Assembly: GCA_026826555.1 (NCBI GenBank) | Contig: JAKSZT010005175.1 | Coordinates: 1,598,910 to 1,662,909, forward strand | Source of the DNA: Tolypeutes matacus | Lineage: Eukaryota > Chordata > Mammalia > Cingulata > Chlamyphoridae | Direction: 5' to 3' | DNA length: 64,000 nucleotides | Shown here: positions 25,868 through 37,720 of the stretch, piece after piece | How positions within the stretch are numbered: the first letter of the stretch is position 1 | Layout of the letters: every line of letters starts with the position of its first letter | Notes under the pieces: generated by a model | Told to the model about the DNA's origin: nothing | The model's database searches: none | The model's input: only the letters and a program-made list of their open reading frames with translations | Program-made: the position numbers and the translations under genes

Positions 25868-26799
25868 ATGGCTGGAACCAATTTCACTAAGGTGACACTC
25901 TTCATCCTCTCTGGATTTGAACATCACCCTGATTTACAAATTAGCCTTTTCTTGCTGTTCCTCTTCATTTATCTATTCACTGTTTTGGGTAACCTTGGAC
26001 TAATAATGTTAATCAGAACTGACTCTCAGCTTCATACACCTATGTATTTTTTCCTTAGCAATTTAGCATTCATTGACATATTTTATTCCTCTACTGTGAC
26101 TCACAAGACACTGGTCAATTTCCAGTCCAGCCAGAAAACCATCTCTTTTGTTGGCTACTTTGTCCAAATGTACTTTTTTGTTGGTTTGTTGTGCAGTGAG
26201 TGTTTTCTTCTGGGATCAATGGCCTATGACCTCTGTGTAGCAATCGCAATCCTTTACTCTATTCAGTAGTAATATCCCAGAAAGTGTGCAACTGGCTGGG
26301 AGTAATTCCATATGTGATAAGCTTCACAAATTCTCTAATATCCATCTGTGTGATAAGCAGTCTGGCATTCTGCAATTCCAGTATCAATCATTTCTTCTGT
26401 GACACTACAGCTTTTTTTGGTCCTGTCCTGTATAGATGCGTTCAGCACAGAGATGGTGTCTTTGTCTTAGTTGGGTTCACCCTGCTTAGTTCTCTTCTCA
26501 TCATCACAGTCACTTACATTGCCATCATCTCAGCTGTCCTAAGGATCCAATCTGCAGCAGGCAGGCAGAAAGCCTTCTCCACTTGTGCATCTCACCTCCT
26601 GGCTGTAACAGTCTTCTATGGGTCCCTGATTTTCACATATATACAGCCTGAAAACACAACCTCCCTGACCCAGGCACAGGTAGCCTCTGTATTCTATACC
26701 ATCATCATTCCAATGCTGAATCCACTGATCTATAGTCTGAGGAACAAAGATGTGAAAAATGCTCTCCTGAAGGTCATACATAGAAAAATGTTTCCATGA
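25868..26799 (+). pseudogene. OR8I2: OR8I2-like olfactory receptor pseudogene, unit A copy
   Basis: The full length of a class II olfactory receptor is present: start [17 protein letters not shown] (with an N-glycosylation site NFT), GN of TM1, LHTPMYFFL in ICL1, MAYD at the end of TM3, TM5-TM7 with FSTCASHL and NPLIYSLRN, ending in HRKMFP. A one-base loss at 26,245/26,246, just after MAYD, breaks the frame. In ECL2 a one-base gain near 26,412 and a one-base loss near 26,455 cancel each other but garble about 15 residues, removing the SC of the ALSC block. The DRY motif has also become DLC. No in-frame stop precedes the first shift. The copy lies in unit A; its partner in unit B has other lesions. 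The match to human OR8I2 is from memory but extends along the whole protein. Confidence 0.88.
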
Positions 26800-27209
26800 C
26801 AAATGGCATTATACATTCAATTACTCTAAAGATTGGGAATATACCACAACAAACTCAAATGGCAAAACACAAATTAAATGATGACTTGGAAGCTTGAAAT
26901 TTGTGATGTGAATTATGATCTTATTTGTTTGTAATGAATACAGAATCACTGTATTAGGAGGTCATTTAGGCACATCAGTTATTCAGAGCATGGACATATG
27001 GACGTAAGTAAAGAGGCATCTGAGCAGCGCCTGAAATTTATGCCTTACAACTGATGTGTGAGCATGTGTCACTCTGGAACCTGTGAAAAATAAATTGTTG
27101 TTTCATACAGCTAGACATTCTGTTTTCTTAGCTAGTAGCAAATTGAGCATAGAATATTAAGATATTAAAGCATGGGGAGTCCTAAAATTTACTAACACAA
27201 GAATTGCCA

Positions 27210-30200
27210 GCTGATAGCCTGAGAGAAAAGCAAGAAACAGTATAGTACTAATGAAAGTAAAGCTCCTGTGAAAAGATTGGGTCAGAACAATAAAAGTAAA
27301 TATGTGATCCATTGAATAGACCAGGTCATTTCAGGGAGGTGCAAGCAGTAATGGGGTCATTGAGTGATGCAGGGAAATTAGCAGATAGTGTGGGATCATT
27401 TTGCTTTAGTAGTTAAAATTTTCATAATTTATCTGATTTTGATTTTTTATTACACAGAAAAATGATCTGTTTAATAAGTAGAGTATATTCTACATTAGAA
27501 GCATCAGAGCTTAATTTCTAAGTAACTATACTGTGCCCCTCAAACTTCAAAGACTTAATACAGAAATGAGTATGCATGTGTGTGCATTTGTGTAGAAAAA
27601 TGAAGCACTGACTGTAGCATATTTCCTGAGATAGTTTAGAAATATATAGAGAAATACTTGCTTTACAAATCTAGCAGAAATCCTTTGGTAAATATGACTC
27701 TACAGTCTTAAAAGGAAAAAAATGTGTATATTTTTGTTCCTCAAAGTGTGAATTGAAGGACTTAATGATTATTCTTTAATCTAAACCCAGACGAATGAAC
27801 TCTCCCAGACATTGTTACATCATTCAGTACTGCCTTTATTGTGTATGAATTATTTGTAGTAATCAGAGGAATGAGTTGGAACATCATATTTAAGTTGCAT
27901 GTTGAAAAGTAACAAAGATTAATTTACTGAGGTTCTTTTTTGAAAACAAAATTTGTGTGTATAATATTTCTATCGTTCCATAAAGACTGACTCTATGTGC
28001 CCCGAGAGAAGAGTTTGTTTATACTTATTTGTTCTTCATCATCTAGCAAAGTATCGTATACAAAATGTGCAAATAAATAATGTTAGCATTTTGGAATATG
28101 TGAAGATGTATTTATAGAAGCATTTACACCCACATGTAAGTTAATGATAATTTTCTTTGTGTTTACTAGCTGGTGGAAGGATAATGATAATTCATTAAGA
28201 CCAAGGACTCTGTTGTATTCATATGTAAATTATGGTTGGCATTTGGACAGGGTTGTACATACTGGAATTCAACAAATAATAGTTTTGTTAAAAATTTTAT
28301 TCCTAGAATTATTTTCCAAACATTTTTATGCATATATTAAATATGACATTGTGATTTACAGATATATTCTTTTTTAAATGATGTCTTTTCTAAAGGATTC
28401 AGATAGGGAAACATGAATAAACAGAGTTATTGTTTGTATATATGACTTTATGTAATTGGAGTCAATTGGTTAAAAAGTTCTCACATCTCATATAACAAAA
28501 ACAAAACTCCTGTAAGGAGAAATTAGTTTCAGTCTTGAGAGTGACTTAGGTAGCTAATATGATGGGATTTGTGTGTATATATATTACTGTGCATTTTCTC
28601 TTATCTGTGGTCTGAGTCTGGCAAACTTCATTGTACACTGTAATATTTTATATCATAAAGTGTTTTAATATGTAGTGGGCATCTTATGAAATTCTATGGC
28701 ATTAATGTAGGAATATGTAGAATTTACCTACGATTCACTCAATACTTTTTATTAAGGTTATATATATTTTTTTCTTCCAATCATATTGTCTGATTAATAT
28801 TCATTAACTGTGAAGTTTTTTTCATGATCATTATTGAGAATTATTAAAACAGTTATATTTTTTTAAATTTCTTTTTCTGCTAAGCATTTTCATTTTTTCA
28901 TTCTAAATATAATGCTCATTTTAAAATAATTATGTAAAACATCAATGTTTTCACACCTTATTTTTATTTATCCTGGTTCGTTCTAATTTGTATGTATTTA
29001 GTTTTTCTGCAATTGCATTTAATATGTATTCTTCCACTGATAATTTAGAGTAACTTTCACACGTTTATATTTACTATTAATGAAATTATGTATTTGGATG
29101 CTCCTTTAAAATTATTAATGTTTTCTTGCTGTAATGTTTCTAGGAGATAAAGACATCTCACACTTTATTTGCCCATCAAGAGACGAGGGAATTTACTTTA
29201 TTTGTCCAAATTTTGCCAGAATGTCCATATCTACTACTCTCAATATGCATTTTCTACTTATGTCTGGTATACCTCCCAGTTTCTTTTCTAGCTGCTTTCT
29301 CTGTACCTTTCCTTTAGCCCCAGTATAACCCATCCTTCCAGAATGAGTCACGGATTTGTTTGCCACCCCTTTTCTTTCTTTCACCTGACTATCTCACAGC
29401 CTTTGCTCTCTCCCACACAAATATCAACTCCATAATGTTTGGGACTCTGTCCCCCAGAAGTAAACATCTTGTCTGAAATTTTCCAGATATATTTTCTTTT
29501 TAATATGCTGAGAAAAGGCACCGATTTTAAAACATGACTTATATATCAGGCTTCAAACTGGAGATAATTATATTAGTTCAGTTTAAGATACCCTTTATAT
29601 CAATGGAAAATAAAAACAAAGATTACTTTTCTTAACTAGTTTTATTTCAAAAAATATTTAAGGAATTCCCCAAAACAAAATATGTGATGAAAATAAAATA
29701 AATGAAATGAAATTGGTTAATAGTATGTAGATTCCGACTCACTCATATGCATACTCAATAAAGAGACCTATTTAAGAATGGACTCAAGACTTTTAGCTGA
29801 TAATTGGAGAAAGTAGTGTAAAATAAGTTAGGATTTTGCATAGGATATTTGCTTTTCAAAATATTGAAGGGGTGGGGAGAGTGGATAATGCAAAAATCTA
29901 AAAGTAGCAAAAGACAACAAATAAGAAAGGGGGCACAAAAACAAAACATGATTTTAATAAAGAAAGTAGAACTATTGATGCAATGATATATAATATAGAG
30001 GAAATATAAGTTTATATTTATTAAGTGGTATAGATTTCTCTAAAAAGACAGATATTATGAGAGTGAATCACAATCCCAAATCTAATAGAAGATATTTCTT
30101 ATATAATTTCTAATAAGGCATAGTAAAACAAATCATTAGGATAAAAGGATACAACGTAACTAATTTTATAGAACATTGTTTTTACTATTCCATTTACCTG

Positions 30201-30280
30201 AGCCTCATTTCCTCCAGGTATTTTTATGGTTCTTTCAGGTTGCTTAAATGTGACCTTATCATTGAAGGTTCTCTGAAAAG
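27210..30280. other. AT-rich intergenic stretch, no gene
   Basis: About 3 kb without coding resemblance or a clearly named repeat. Open frames inside are short and compositionally random. Confidence 0.5.
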
Positions 30281-30289
30281 TATTTTTGA

Positions 30290-30850
30290 GAACAAGTCCA
30301 ACTGTCTCCACACACGCCCTCCACTTAGTTTTTCTCCATAGCACTTATCACTATCAACACACTCTACCATTTATTCTCCCTTACCCATGCAGAAAAGTAT
30401 CACTCCATGTCATTCTTAGACCTCCTAAAAGTTCCTCACCTCACATTCCAGCCCCTGCACAGGGTCTCTTCACTGGTCTGGACACCTTCTTCCCATGTAC
30501 CATTATGAATAGCTCTTTTCTTCAAGTCTTTGGTCAAGTGCAGATTTTTATATTGAGGTTCGCCCTGACCATATTATTTCCTGTTGCTTCCTCTTGCCCT
30601 TGTTTGAGAACTTCTCACTCACTATATGTTCTTATAGTTTATTTCTTTTCTAAAATAGTAATTTCCACATTCTAACATGGCATATCATTTACTTCTGTTT
30701 GTTTTTGTTTGTTTGTTTGTTTGTTTTTACTCGTTCTCATGGCTAGAGTATAAGCCCCAAGAAAACAAAATCTTTTATTCTTTTGCTATTATATAGTGCC
30801 TGGTAAATTGCATGTATTCAATAAAATGTTTGCTGAATAAATGAATAAAA
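30290..30850 (+). repeat. LINE-2 3' end, sense
   Basis: Pyrimidine-rich text followed by the typical LINE-2 end: CTAGAGTATAAGCCCCAAG, CTATTATATAGTGCCTGG, ATTCAATAAAATGTTTGC and TGAATAAATGAAT. A (TTTG)n run at about 30,700-30,726 interrupts it. Confidence 0.75.
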
Positions 30851-31201
30851 TGCACTGGCATATTTGAACATAGCTCATCTAGTGTGTAATTTATCCAACA
30901 AATAGAACACATTTCAGAATGTTAATGCCTGAAAAATATAATTAAGAAGGCTAAAATTCCATATCATAATTGAGCCTTAATTTCTCTGCCTCTATGCATC
31001 ATTTATACAAGTTGATTATAATTAATCCATATATTTCAATAAATGTCCAAAGTTTAATATAAAGGAGCAACATTTTCTGACAAAAGTGTAATTTAATTTA
31101 AAATTAATATTCACAATATAAAAACTGAAAGACTGTTCATCTAGAAAATTATAAATAAATAACACTAAAAATATAATCTTAAGTTTTCCTTGGTCAAACA
31201 G

Positions 31202-31703
31202 TGTGGCAGTTTGATGTAATTATGAATTCTAAAAATATAATTGAATCATGCTTGTAAACTGATCTGTTAATCTGGGCATGATTAGGTTAGGATTAGGGCG
31301 TTGAGCCCCACCCCTTGGTGGGTGGGGAATTGAATATAAAAGGCAAGGCAAAGGAAAGTTGAAGCAGTCTTTTGAGAAGCAGTTTTGATGTTGGAAAGAA
31401 GGCCCCAGGAGAAGAGAAGCAAGCCATTGGCCTGATCGTCTACAGCTGACCTTGTGGAGGAAACAGGAGCTAAGCCCGGAGAGAAACGCAGCCCCGGGAA
31501 GAGAGGAACCCCAGAAGTCTGAACCCTGGCAAACACCGGCAGCCTTCTTGCTCTAACATGTGACAATGAACTGTGGTGAGAGAAGAAACTTAATGCTTTA
31601 TGGCCTAGTATCTGTGGACTTCTGCCCCAAATAAATACCCTTTATAAAAACCAACCCATTTTTGGTATTTTATATTAGCACCCCTTTGGCTGACTAATAC
31701 AAA
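31202..31703 (+). mobile_element. Solo LTR, ERVL type, with 5-bp target duplication
   Basis: A 502-bp LTR beginning TGTGGCAGTTTGATG and ending CTGACTAATACA, so TG...CA in form. It is flanked by an exact 5-bp duplication AACAG (31,197-31,201 and 31,704-31,708), the size used by ERVL-class integrases. A TATA-like TATAAAAGG lies near 31,336 and an AATAAA at about 31,629. No internal retroviral sequence is next to it, so it arose by recombination between two LTRs. A second member of the family lies in the opposite orientation at 36,142-36,771. Confidence 0.9.
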
Positions 31704-31708
31704 CAGGA

Positions 31709-32100
31709 AATAAAATTTTGAATCTTGACTTTTTATATATTGGATTACAATATAAATAATGCATATCACTAAATATAAGATAGAAGTAAAGTGGCTCTCA
31801 GATGCATAATAGAAACATTCAATTTCTTTGAATGGGTAACAAAAATAATTTATATAGTTACTCAAAGGTGCTAGAGAAAAAACAATAAGTTCAACTTAAA
31901 AAAATAGAGGAAATAAGAGTGATGAAACTAAAATAAGACAAACAGAAAGCCAAACACTGAATTACATTTTATCAAAAAAAGAAGGAACTACAAAATGATT
32001 CTTTAATAAACAACAAAAAAAGAATTATTTGAGAGAAAAAAGACAAAGACAAAAAAAATTGGAAAAAGATTTAATGAGCTAGGAGATGAAACTATATCAT
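31709..32100. other. AT-rich spacer, nothing recognised
   Basis: About 390 bp of A-rich sequence between the LTR and the following LINE-1. Confidence 0.5.
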
Positions 32101-33672
32101 CATTTAAAGCAGAAAAGATTTAAAAACTGGTCAGACTTTGGCTTTGACCATGACAGCGTAAGGTGCATGTGAATAACCATGACAACATAAAAAACTCTAA
32201 ACATGGACAAATACACATGCAAGTGCTTTCTGGCTTTGGAAACAGACAGCACAGGACAGTTATTTTTTGTGAGATTCTGGATTCATGTAAGAAGAGCATT
32301 GTGCTGATCCTGTTTTTAAAGGCTCTCGCCAAGGAAGTAAGGAGTGCAAGCAGAATATAAAGATCTGGACTTCCAGAACTGAAAAGATACAAATTGTAGT
32401 TTCTAGCAGCTGAAGAAGTAGAACATTCAAGACAGTGAACCCAGAGCAGGTGCTCCAAATGCTGTGTGGGGATTCCCTGTAGGTGTTAGGCTGAAGATTG
32501 AGCAGCATATGTGCAGGAGATACTATACAAGCCTAGTCAAGAGACCCTGGTACATGGCTGAGAACACAACAACTACAGAGATCATGATTAAGATGGGAGA
32601 AGTTGGAGTCAGGCCCCACCACTATGAAGAATATCTCTGATGTCAACAATGAAGTTGAGTCATATAAAGCCATACATTAGAAGTAAGGACCCTGACTTTG
32701 AGTGAAAGCCATATGGTAGGATTAAGGCCAAAACCAAAAAGATCTTCCTTATCAGTGAATAAAATGACTCTGACAGTTTAAAAGGCACTTGAATAATTCA
32801 TTGCCTGCCAGAGCAAAATGGAATAATCTTTAAAGGAAAACAACATAATTCAAACACTCTGTAATATATCAGTCACAATATAGTGTATATAACCAAAATA
32901 CTAAAAAGAAGACAAAGCAAGAAAGTGTGAACCATATGAATAAATATAGAAGTTAATAGAAATATATTTCAAGATGATACAAACTGGAAAGTAAAAATAT
33001 CTGAAATGAAAAGTGTGGCATATATGACTTGGCATTTTCTCCCCAACGCTTCCTGTGCTTTTCCCCTCCCCAAATTGCAGCAGTAGTTAAGAAGGCAAAC
33101 TTGGGGAATTGGACATGAATTGGTGAGTGAGCAGTAAATCTTGTAACACTACATTCCTTAAAAGTCCTGCTGCACCTCATGTGCCTTCCCCATCTGTAAG
33201 GCGACATGCATTATTAAAATCCCCTCTTCATTTGCAGGGAGCATGGACAATTGAGCTCAGAAAATGTCTCTTTTTCCACTTCTGAGGATGAGGACCCCAC
33301 ATAAGGCCCCTAAATAAGTGTTCATTATTTAACAAGCTGGATATGTCTGAATCTATCTTTGGTCTGACATATCCATCTCAGTTGGGTGAAAAGATGCCGT
33401 TTTTACACAGCTACTTGCTATACTCAGGACAAAAGTATTATGTAAGAACTAAATGGCAAACTGGAAGCACAGAGGAATGTATCAGTAATCTTGAAACCAG
33501 AACAATAAAACTTTTTCAAACTAAAAAACAAATTAAGTAATTAAGAACATAGCATAGTGGGTCAATAAAACAATGAAGAAAAGGTAAATGAAATCTTATA
33601 AAAATTTTGACAAAAATATCAATTTACATAGCTAAGAAGTTCTGAAAACCCAAAACAGGTTATATTCAAATC

Positions 33673-33729
33673 AAACACACACACTCTCTCTGTCTCTCAC
33701 ACAAGCACACACACACACACACACACACA
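33673..33729. repeat. CA/CT microsatellite
   Basis: An AC block, a CT block and then an uninterrupted CA run at 33,706-33,729, inside the old LINE-1. Confidence 0.95.
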
Positions 33730-34313
33730 GGTATGAACCCAGGCACACCATACTCAAACTACAGAAACTGAAAGATAGAAACAGTTAAAAGCAGCCATGG
33801 TGAGGGAGGGAGAGCATATTACCGGTAGGAAAAAAAAAAAATCAATTATGGCTGACATCCAGTAAAAAACCATAAGACTAGAAGACAAAAAAAACCTAAA
33901 AAATATTTAAAGGCAAAAATAAATAATAACTATATCTACTGAAAATATTCTTAAAAAGCAAGGTGACATAGAGGCATTTAAGATAAATGCAAGTTCAGAA
34001 AATTTTCTGCCAAAATGCTACAGTACAAAAGCTAGGAGAAATTCTTCAGGCTGAAAAGCAAATAATATCAGAACAAAAATTCATTATATGATAGATAGGA
34101 AAGATATATCAGAAGAAATTTTTTTTCTGAGAAGCATCAAGAAAGTCTACCAAAAGAAATGAAGAGCACCAGGAATGGGAAATATTTATAAATTCTTCAA
34201 AATACAACTAATCATATACAATAAAAATAATAATATTCTATTTTCAGGTTTGTAATTTATATGAGAGGAAAATATATGACACAATGGCAGGAAAGACAAG
34301 GGATAAATGGAAA

Positions 34314-34349
34314 TAGAATGTTTCAGGGATCTAGAATGTTTCAGGGATC
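34314..34349. repeat. 18-bp tandem duplication
   Basis: The unit TAGAATGTTTCAGGGATC occurs twice back to back (34,314-34,331 and 34,332-34,349) without a mismatch. Confidence 0.95.
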
Positions 34350-34880
34350 TTACACTTTATGTGATGAGGTACAATATTAATTTCAAGTACACTAAAATAA
34401 TTTAATAATTCCATATACTCAAAAGAGGTATGGTTTAAAAAATCCAATAGAGAGAATAAAATTGGATAATATATTTTTTGTTAACCCACAAGAAGCCAGG
34501 ATAAAATGAGCAAAGGAGCAAAATCGAATGGCATAAATTGAAAATAGCACATCAATAGTTACTTTAAATGCACATGGACTAATCACTCCAATTAAAAGCC
34601 AGAGTTATTGAGACAAATAAAAAATAATAAACAATTAAATGATATTTATAAGAGATTGGAGAAACTTATAAGTAAGAACAATATATATATTTTGTAAGTA
34701 CAAGCATATAAATACTACTGTGGCTATATTACATTACAAAGATGACCTCTGTATTCCACAGATACAATGGATAGTATAAAATAATAAAGATCCAATTTAT
34801 CATAGAGATGTAAGAACCCTTAACAGAACTTCAAAACAAACAAATCTAAAACTGACAAAATAAACAGAGCAATAGAAACT

Positions 34881-35784
34881 TAAAAAATAATAAAATTGAA
34901 AAGTTGTCTGAGATAAAGTTCCAATGGTTTGTTGTCATCTAGGATGAAGAAATCAAGTCCTTTTTCTGTTTCTGATGCCTGATTTTCTGCCAAAGTTATT
35001 TTACATTTAGAAACGTTCTGTTGGAATCCAGACAATAAAGATTCAATAATAAAATTTTTAAAAGTCATAACATTAGTTCTATAAATTTTTTGTTCTTCAA
35101 TTTTTATTTATCTACTTAAAATTAAGATTAAGGACTATGAAATTGATTTCAACATTGGGAACGAAAACTTGCTGATTTTGCAAAGAATAAGCAGTGTTTT
35201 TTTAGGTGTCGTTATCATAAAAACTTACCTATAAACTCTGATTTGGTTTAAACCCAAGGCTACCTACTGTCAAATAAATTGATGGCATTTTAATCTCCAA
35301 ATAAACCTGTCTCAACCTCACTAAATTTTTGATAATAAAAAAATTTCACATCCAAAAGTTTATCACAGATATTTTGTGATGTCTCTATCCATACTACATA
35401 TTCTCTCCTGAAATTCTGGAGTGTAAAAAAAATTTTCCCTAAGAGTTACTTCTCAATCTGCATGAAAGTAGATTTCATTATCATTAATTCATGCAAAATG
35501 CAAAATAAAATATTTGAGCTGATTAGGTTTAGAGAAAGTTTGCTTTGGCCATTAAATTAAAATCATAAGTCTCAGCATTTATTTTTACTTTCTCCTCTTA
35601 TTTTCCATTTAATAAAAGCCATGTATAGTAAAATTATAAAATAAGTTGTCCAAATATTTTAATAGATAGATACAATAGTACATCTGCTGTATAAATGAAA
35701 TAGGTGACTGCTAAACCAGAAAAGAGAGGCTGTGCCATATTTACCTCATGATGCCTCAAAAATGCCCATTCACCAGCCGGTGCA
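34881..35784. other. Intergenic, nothing recognised
   Basis: AT-rich sequence between the LINE-1 fragment and duplication unit B, without a gene that I can support. Confidence 0.45.
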
Positions 35785-36141
35785 CAAAGGTCAACTTTTC
35801 AAACCTGACATTACAAAGACAGTTTCTCCAACAATTACTTACCCTTATATGAAGCCCTGGCCAAACAAAGAATTTCCTGAAGTGTGTTTCCTCTGTTCCT
35901 GCACTGTGTGACCATGTGTTTCTAAGATTTTTATGGTTTTTTAATTAAACAAAAATTTAATCTAACGTTACAGCATGTGGATTAATGTGATCTTTCTTTA
36001 GCTCTATAGCAAACCTCAAGAGATGTGCTTCATTTTGTTGCTAATAAAAGCTGTTGTTACCAATGCCATGCTGATAATAAAAAAGTAATAATAGAAATTT
36101 TTGTTTTCAAATCTAACTCCTCTTCTAGAAATGTTACTCCT

Positions 36142-36771
36142 TGTGTTAGTCAGTCAAAGGGTTGCTGATGCAAAATACCAGAAATTGGTTGGTTTTTAAA
36201 GGGCATTTATTTGGGTTAGAAGTCCACGGTTACCAGGCCATAAAGCTTAAGTTACTTCCCTCACCAATGTCTATTGTCACATGTTGGGGCAAGATGGTTG
36301 CCAATATCTGCGAAGGTTCAGGCTTCCTGGGTTCCTCTCTTCCCGGCACTTGCTTGTCTCAGGTCCTTTGTTATCTCCACAAGGTCAGCTGTAGACTATG
36401 AGGCTCTCTAGGCTTTGCCTCTCCCTACAAGCCCAGCTGTAGACTATCAGGCAAATGGCTTGTATCTATCCTGGAGCCTTCTCTCCTTCCTCAGGACCAA
36501 GCTCCTCCTTCTGCTCACCTCCCCGAGCTCCAGCATCAAAACTCCAACAGGAAAACTCCAACTCAAAAACTGCTCCAACTCTGTCCTTTGACATGCCTTT
36601 TATATTTTATTCCTCACCCACCAAGGGGTGGGGCTCAACACCCTACTGACATGGCCCAGTCAACGCCCTAATCATAACTTAATCATGCCCAGATTAACAG
36701 ACCAGTTTACAAGCATAATCCAATATCTATTTTTGGAATTCATAACTATATCTAACTGCCAAACTGCTACA
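36142..36771 (-). mobile_element. Solo LTR, ERVL type, opposite orientation, with 5-bp target duplication
   Basis: On the plus strand it begins TGTGTTAGTCAG and ends CAAACTGCTACA, which is the reverse complement of the form at 31,202-31,703. It is flanked by an exact 5-bp duplication CTCCT (36,137-36,141 and 36,772-36,776). At 630 bp it is longer than the other copy, with differences in the middle. It sits within the LINE-2 remnant of unit B. The same place in unit A (22,701-22,716) is uninterrupted, which gives the pre-insertion state. Confidence 0.93.
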
Positions 36772-37464
36772 CTCCTGAAAGAAAAGACTGTATCTTATTC
36801 AACTTCTTAGTCCCAGGATTACTGGGAAAGTGACCTTCATTTAGTAGGATATAGTAGATGTTCAATAATTGTTGAATAAACTGGTGAATTAATTAATTAA
36901 CAAGATTGTTCCCTCATTATTATAACTTAGTATATTAACTATTGAATATAATTTAAAAAGTAAAAATAATCAACAAATATTTAGAAAATTTTCCAGCTAT
37001 CACAGTGAATGAAATAAATCAGCAACTTATTGGAAGAAGGTTTTCACTAGCTTGTTAATAAAAGCATGAATATAAAATATTAACCAAAGATATGAGGGAT
37101 ATTCTTCATTCATAGTTGACATGGGTGATAATTTCAACATATATTTATACATTTATACCATGAAATCTGTAGTAGGAAAATTCACTTCTTCTTGCTAAAA
37201 AGGATATCTGGCAGGCCCAGCTGGAGACAGAGGTTATCTGAGATTCTCTAATATCATTTCTTTCCTGTACTTTCACAGTGTTTTCATTTTTTATAAAAGG
37301 GTTTGTATACGTATCTACTAATAAGATACCTTTGGGTGTGATCAATATTCCAATATCCATGACCACACACACACCTATAATGAAATGATAAGAGTATTGA
37401 TGATGGTTATAAAAACAATAATTTAAAAATAACAATATATACTTACAACAAGGCAATTAAGAGA

Positions 37465-37650
37465 ACAGTATTTAAGCAACAAACCTGTTTAAATCCAAAT
37501 TTAACACTTAATGGATGCTTTGAAAAGTTACTTTAAAATGCTTGATTCAGGTTCCTTATCAATAATATGGTATAATATTAGCATCTCCTTCATAGACTGC
37601 AATAGGATTAAATTTACAATTTTGAGAATCGTGCTTGACATATAATAAAA
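37465..37650 (+). repeat. MIR SINE (unit B copy)
   Basis: The same insertion as 23,381-23,570, carried by the duplication. It still shows AACCTGTTTAAATCC, GTTACTTTAAAATGC and AGGTTCCTTATC, but is more eroded. Confidence 0.75.
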
Positions 37651-37672
37651 TTTCCAAAAATTTACAGATTTT

Positions 37673-37720
37673 TATGATGATGATGATGATGATGATGTTG
37701 ATGGTGGTGGTAGTGATGGT
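37673..37720. repeat. ATG/GAT microsatellite (unit B copy)
   Basis: An ATG array with later GGT units, longer and purer than that of unit A at 23,601-23,640. Confidence 0.9.

Larger units (their letters stand above)
20850..27209 (+). repeat. Segmental duplication unit A (with OR8I2-like pseudogene)
   Basis: It aligns along most of its length with unit B at 35,785-41,063, in the same orientation. Anchors: ACAAAGACAGTTGCTTC against ACAAAGACAGTTTCTCC at the left, the MIR and GAT microsatellite in the middle, the OR8I2-like pseudogene, and AAAATTTACTAACACAAGAA at the right (27,186 against 41,040). Beyond 27,209 and 41,063 similarity stops abruptly. Unit A has about 1.5 kb (21,165-22,670) and about 140 bp (23,710-23,850) that unit B lacks, and B has an LTR that A lacks. 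The left edge is approximate. Confidence 0.9.
32100..34880 (+). mobile_element. Ancient LINE-1 5' half, sense
   Basis: A LINE-1-like 5' region (about 32,100-33,000, including GGACTTCCAGAACTGAAAAG), then ORF1-like text (33,740-34,160), then an ORF2 start region at 34,540-34,620 (ATAGTTACTTTAAATGCACA and CTCCAATTAAAAGCCAG, the usual opening of ORF2). It ends after that. Decayed, without an open frame. Confidence 0.6.

Noticed and set aside
26539..26802. Antisense open frame at the end of the OR8I2-like pseudogene
   Set aside because: It is the shadow of the receptor frame on the other strand.
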